Positions 4,603 to 5,670 of a stretch of 5,670 nt of DNA are shown here, piece by piece. Source of the DNA: Tannerella sp. (GTDB taxonomy: Bacteria; Bacteroidota; Bacteroidia; Bacteroidales; Tannerellaceae); NCBI GenBank assembly GCA_031277235.1, contig JAITMT010000416.1, positions 1 to 5,670 on the forward strand, given 5' to 3'. Numbering within the stretch: position 1 is the first letter of the stretch; the number at the start of each line of letters is the position of its first letter. The position numbers were made by a program, and so were the translations under genes. The notes under the pieces are model-generated. The model was not told the origin of the DNA. It worked only from the letters and a program-made list of their open reading frames with translations, and did no database searches.

Positions 4603-5670
4603 GCTCAATTCCTCCAATATCTTTTTTCCCTGCTGCAACATTTCGCTGCACGGCGTTGTTGGAATGCCGGGAATGTTGAATTTTGCCAGTTCTTCATTCA
4701 GTCTTGCCAGTTTTTCGGGCGCGTCGCCGTCGGAGGATTGCGAGAACTGTTCGCGCAGTATCCGAATCTTTTCGGCGTCCTGTATCCCTTCTCGTAGGCG
4801 TTCAAAACGGATGGAACTGCGTGCGTCCGGATAAACGATATACGTGTCTCCGGCGGGCCAGGCGCGGAAACGGGAATCAATGACGGGATTTTCCACCCAC
4901 GAATTGTACGCCCAGCGCAGAAAACCGTCCAGTCCGGCGGCGGTGGCATACCACGCGATATAGGTGCCTTCGGCAGGGTCGGAAAAGGTGAACACGTTGG
5001 GAAATTTGTCTGCACAGCATACGTAATAGGTGCTTGTCAAGCCGTTCTGCTTGCGGTAGGCAAGGTCGGAGGCTTCAAATTCGGCTCCAAACGCTATGCA
5101 AATATCTTTCAGATAGGGGTATTGTTTGTAACTTTTATGATTGTCGGCAAGCGAAACGCCCAGTTCGGGAGCGACTTTCTGCAACAAATCAAGCGTGGCT
5201 TTCATGTCTTCCGGCGAACGCTCGTCCATGGCGATATTGGTGATTTTCAACCATCCCTTTTCGTCTAAATGTTTCCGGAAATCCGTCAGAAACGGCGTCC
5301 AGAGTTCGATAAATTCTTTGGTACCGGGTTTAGCGCTGACGTCAATGTGCTTTCCGGAGACAACGTCGTAGTAGCGCAATTCATTGTTCCAGGGAATCAT
5401 CGAGTAGCAGTTAATCATCCTTGTTACACCGAGTTGCAGCATCATTTCCACCCAGCGGTCGAAAACCGAATAGTCATACGTCCAACTTTTGTCGGCATTT
5501 TTTGTCCAGACAATCATGTCTTCGTAGGCGTCGTAACATTGATGGTTCCAGGGGTCTTTATTGACGGTCGCCGTTATCACCTTTTGCCCGGCGTCGGCTA
5601 ATATTTTCATCTGACTTTCCAGCAATTTCCAGTGTTCTTCCGACCAGGGTTTTACATTGTTCACACGCGC
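4597..5670 (-). CDS. GH123/DUF4091-type glycoside hydrolase (N-terminus beyond right edge)
   Basis: This is probably an exported beta-N-acetylgalactosaminidase-like enzyme. The frame is open to the right edge, giving 357 visible residues. The GTG at 5664 is within that open frame and is not a convincing start, because family members have about 550-600 residues and the missing part should carry a signal peptide and a beta-sandwich domain. Numbering from the GTG codon, an adjacent acidic pair D147-E148 sits in ITNIAMDERSPEDM. GH123 enzymes use neighbouring Asp and Glu for catalysis assisted by the substrate's N-acetyl group. The DUF4091 signature follows at about 240-300: GLDGFLRWAYNSW, DSRFRAWPAGDTYIVYP, SSIRFERLREGIQDAEKI. 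Aromatic residues (W71, W92, W122) suit a sugar-binding barrel. The visible C-terminus, a helical tail ending ILEELSR, looks complete. The family is firm; substrate specificity is inferred. Confidence 0.9.
   Translation of the reverse strand, partial: ARVNNVKPWSEEHWKLLESQMKILADAGQKVITATVNKDPWNHQCYDAYEDMIVWTKNADKSWTYDYSVFDRWVEMMLQLGVTRMINCYSMIPWNNELRYYDVVSGKHIDVSAKPGTKEFIELWTPFLTDFRKHLDEKGWLKITNIAMDERSPEDMKATLDLLQKVAPELGVSLADNHKSYKQYPYLKDICIAFGAEFEASDLAYRKQNGLTSTYYVCCADKFPNVFTFSDPAEGTYIAWYATAAGLDGFLRWAYNSWVENPVIDSRFRAWPAGDTYIVYPDARSSIRFERLREGIQDAEKIRILREQFSQSSDGDAPEKLARLNEELAKFNIPGIPTTPCSEMLQQGKKILEELSR

Noticed and set aside
5659..5664. GTG at 5664 as the start of the glycosidase
   Set aside because: The frame stays open to the window edge, and a start here would remove the signal peptide and N-terminal domain expected for the family.

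Overview
The window looks like a piece of a Bacteroidota (Bacteroidales-type) chromosome. The reasons are a FecR-type anti-sigma factor next to an ECF sigma factor of the kind that controls Bacteroides glycan-use loci, Bacteroidota -7 promoter boxes (TAnnTTTG) ahead of two genes, no obvious Shine-Dalgarno sequences, and three exported glycan- or ester-cleaving enzymes in a row. The genus cannot be named from the sequence alone.

Layout. Positions 1-701 (minus) hold the N-terminal 233 residues of a FecR-like anti-sigma factor; its C-terminus lies beyond the left edge. A 114-bp gap with a -7 box for the plus strand separates it from a divergent ECF sigma factor gene (816-1292, plus). That gene is broken near its 3' end: one extra A in a short A run detaches the last part of region 4.2, whose sequence continues in another frame to 1350. 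Next is a 292-bp non-coding palindromic element (1450-1741) with 11-bp perfect terminal inverted repeats and 11-bp flanking direct repeats, which is best read as a MITE. It has landed in the last codons of the neighbouring sulfatase gene and supplies that gene's present stop codon. The sulfatase (1733-3262), a calcineurin-like phosphoesterase (3396-4487) and a GH123/DUF4091-type glycosidase (4597 to the right edge, N-terminus missing) all lie on the minus strand and read right to left.

How the genes may work together (inference). The glycosidase, phosphoesterase and sulfatase form a co-directional set for breaking down a decorated, probably sulfated, amino-sugar glycan of the mucin, glycosaminoglycan or glycolipid type. 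The FecR/ECF pair resembles the sensors that switch on such loci, usually through a SusC-like TonB-dependent transporter that is not in this window. In this copy the sigma factor may be inactive, and the pair is divergent instead of being in the usual co-directional order. The most interesting structure is the MITE insertion: both the empty-site sequence and the former sulfatase C-terminus can be reconstructed from the window itself.
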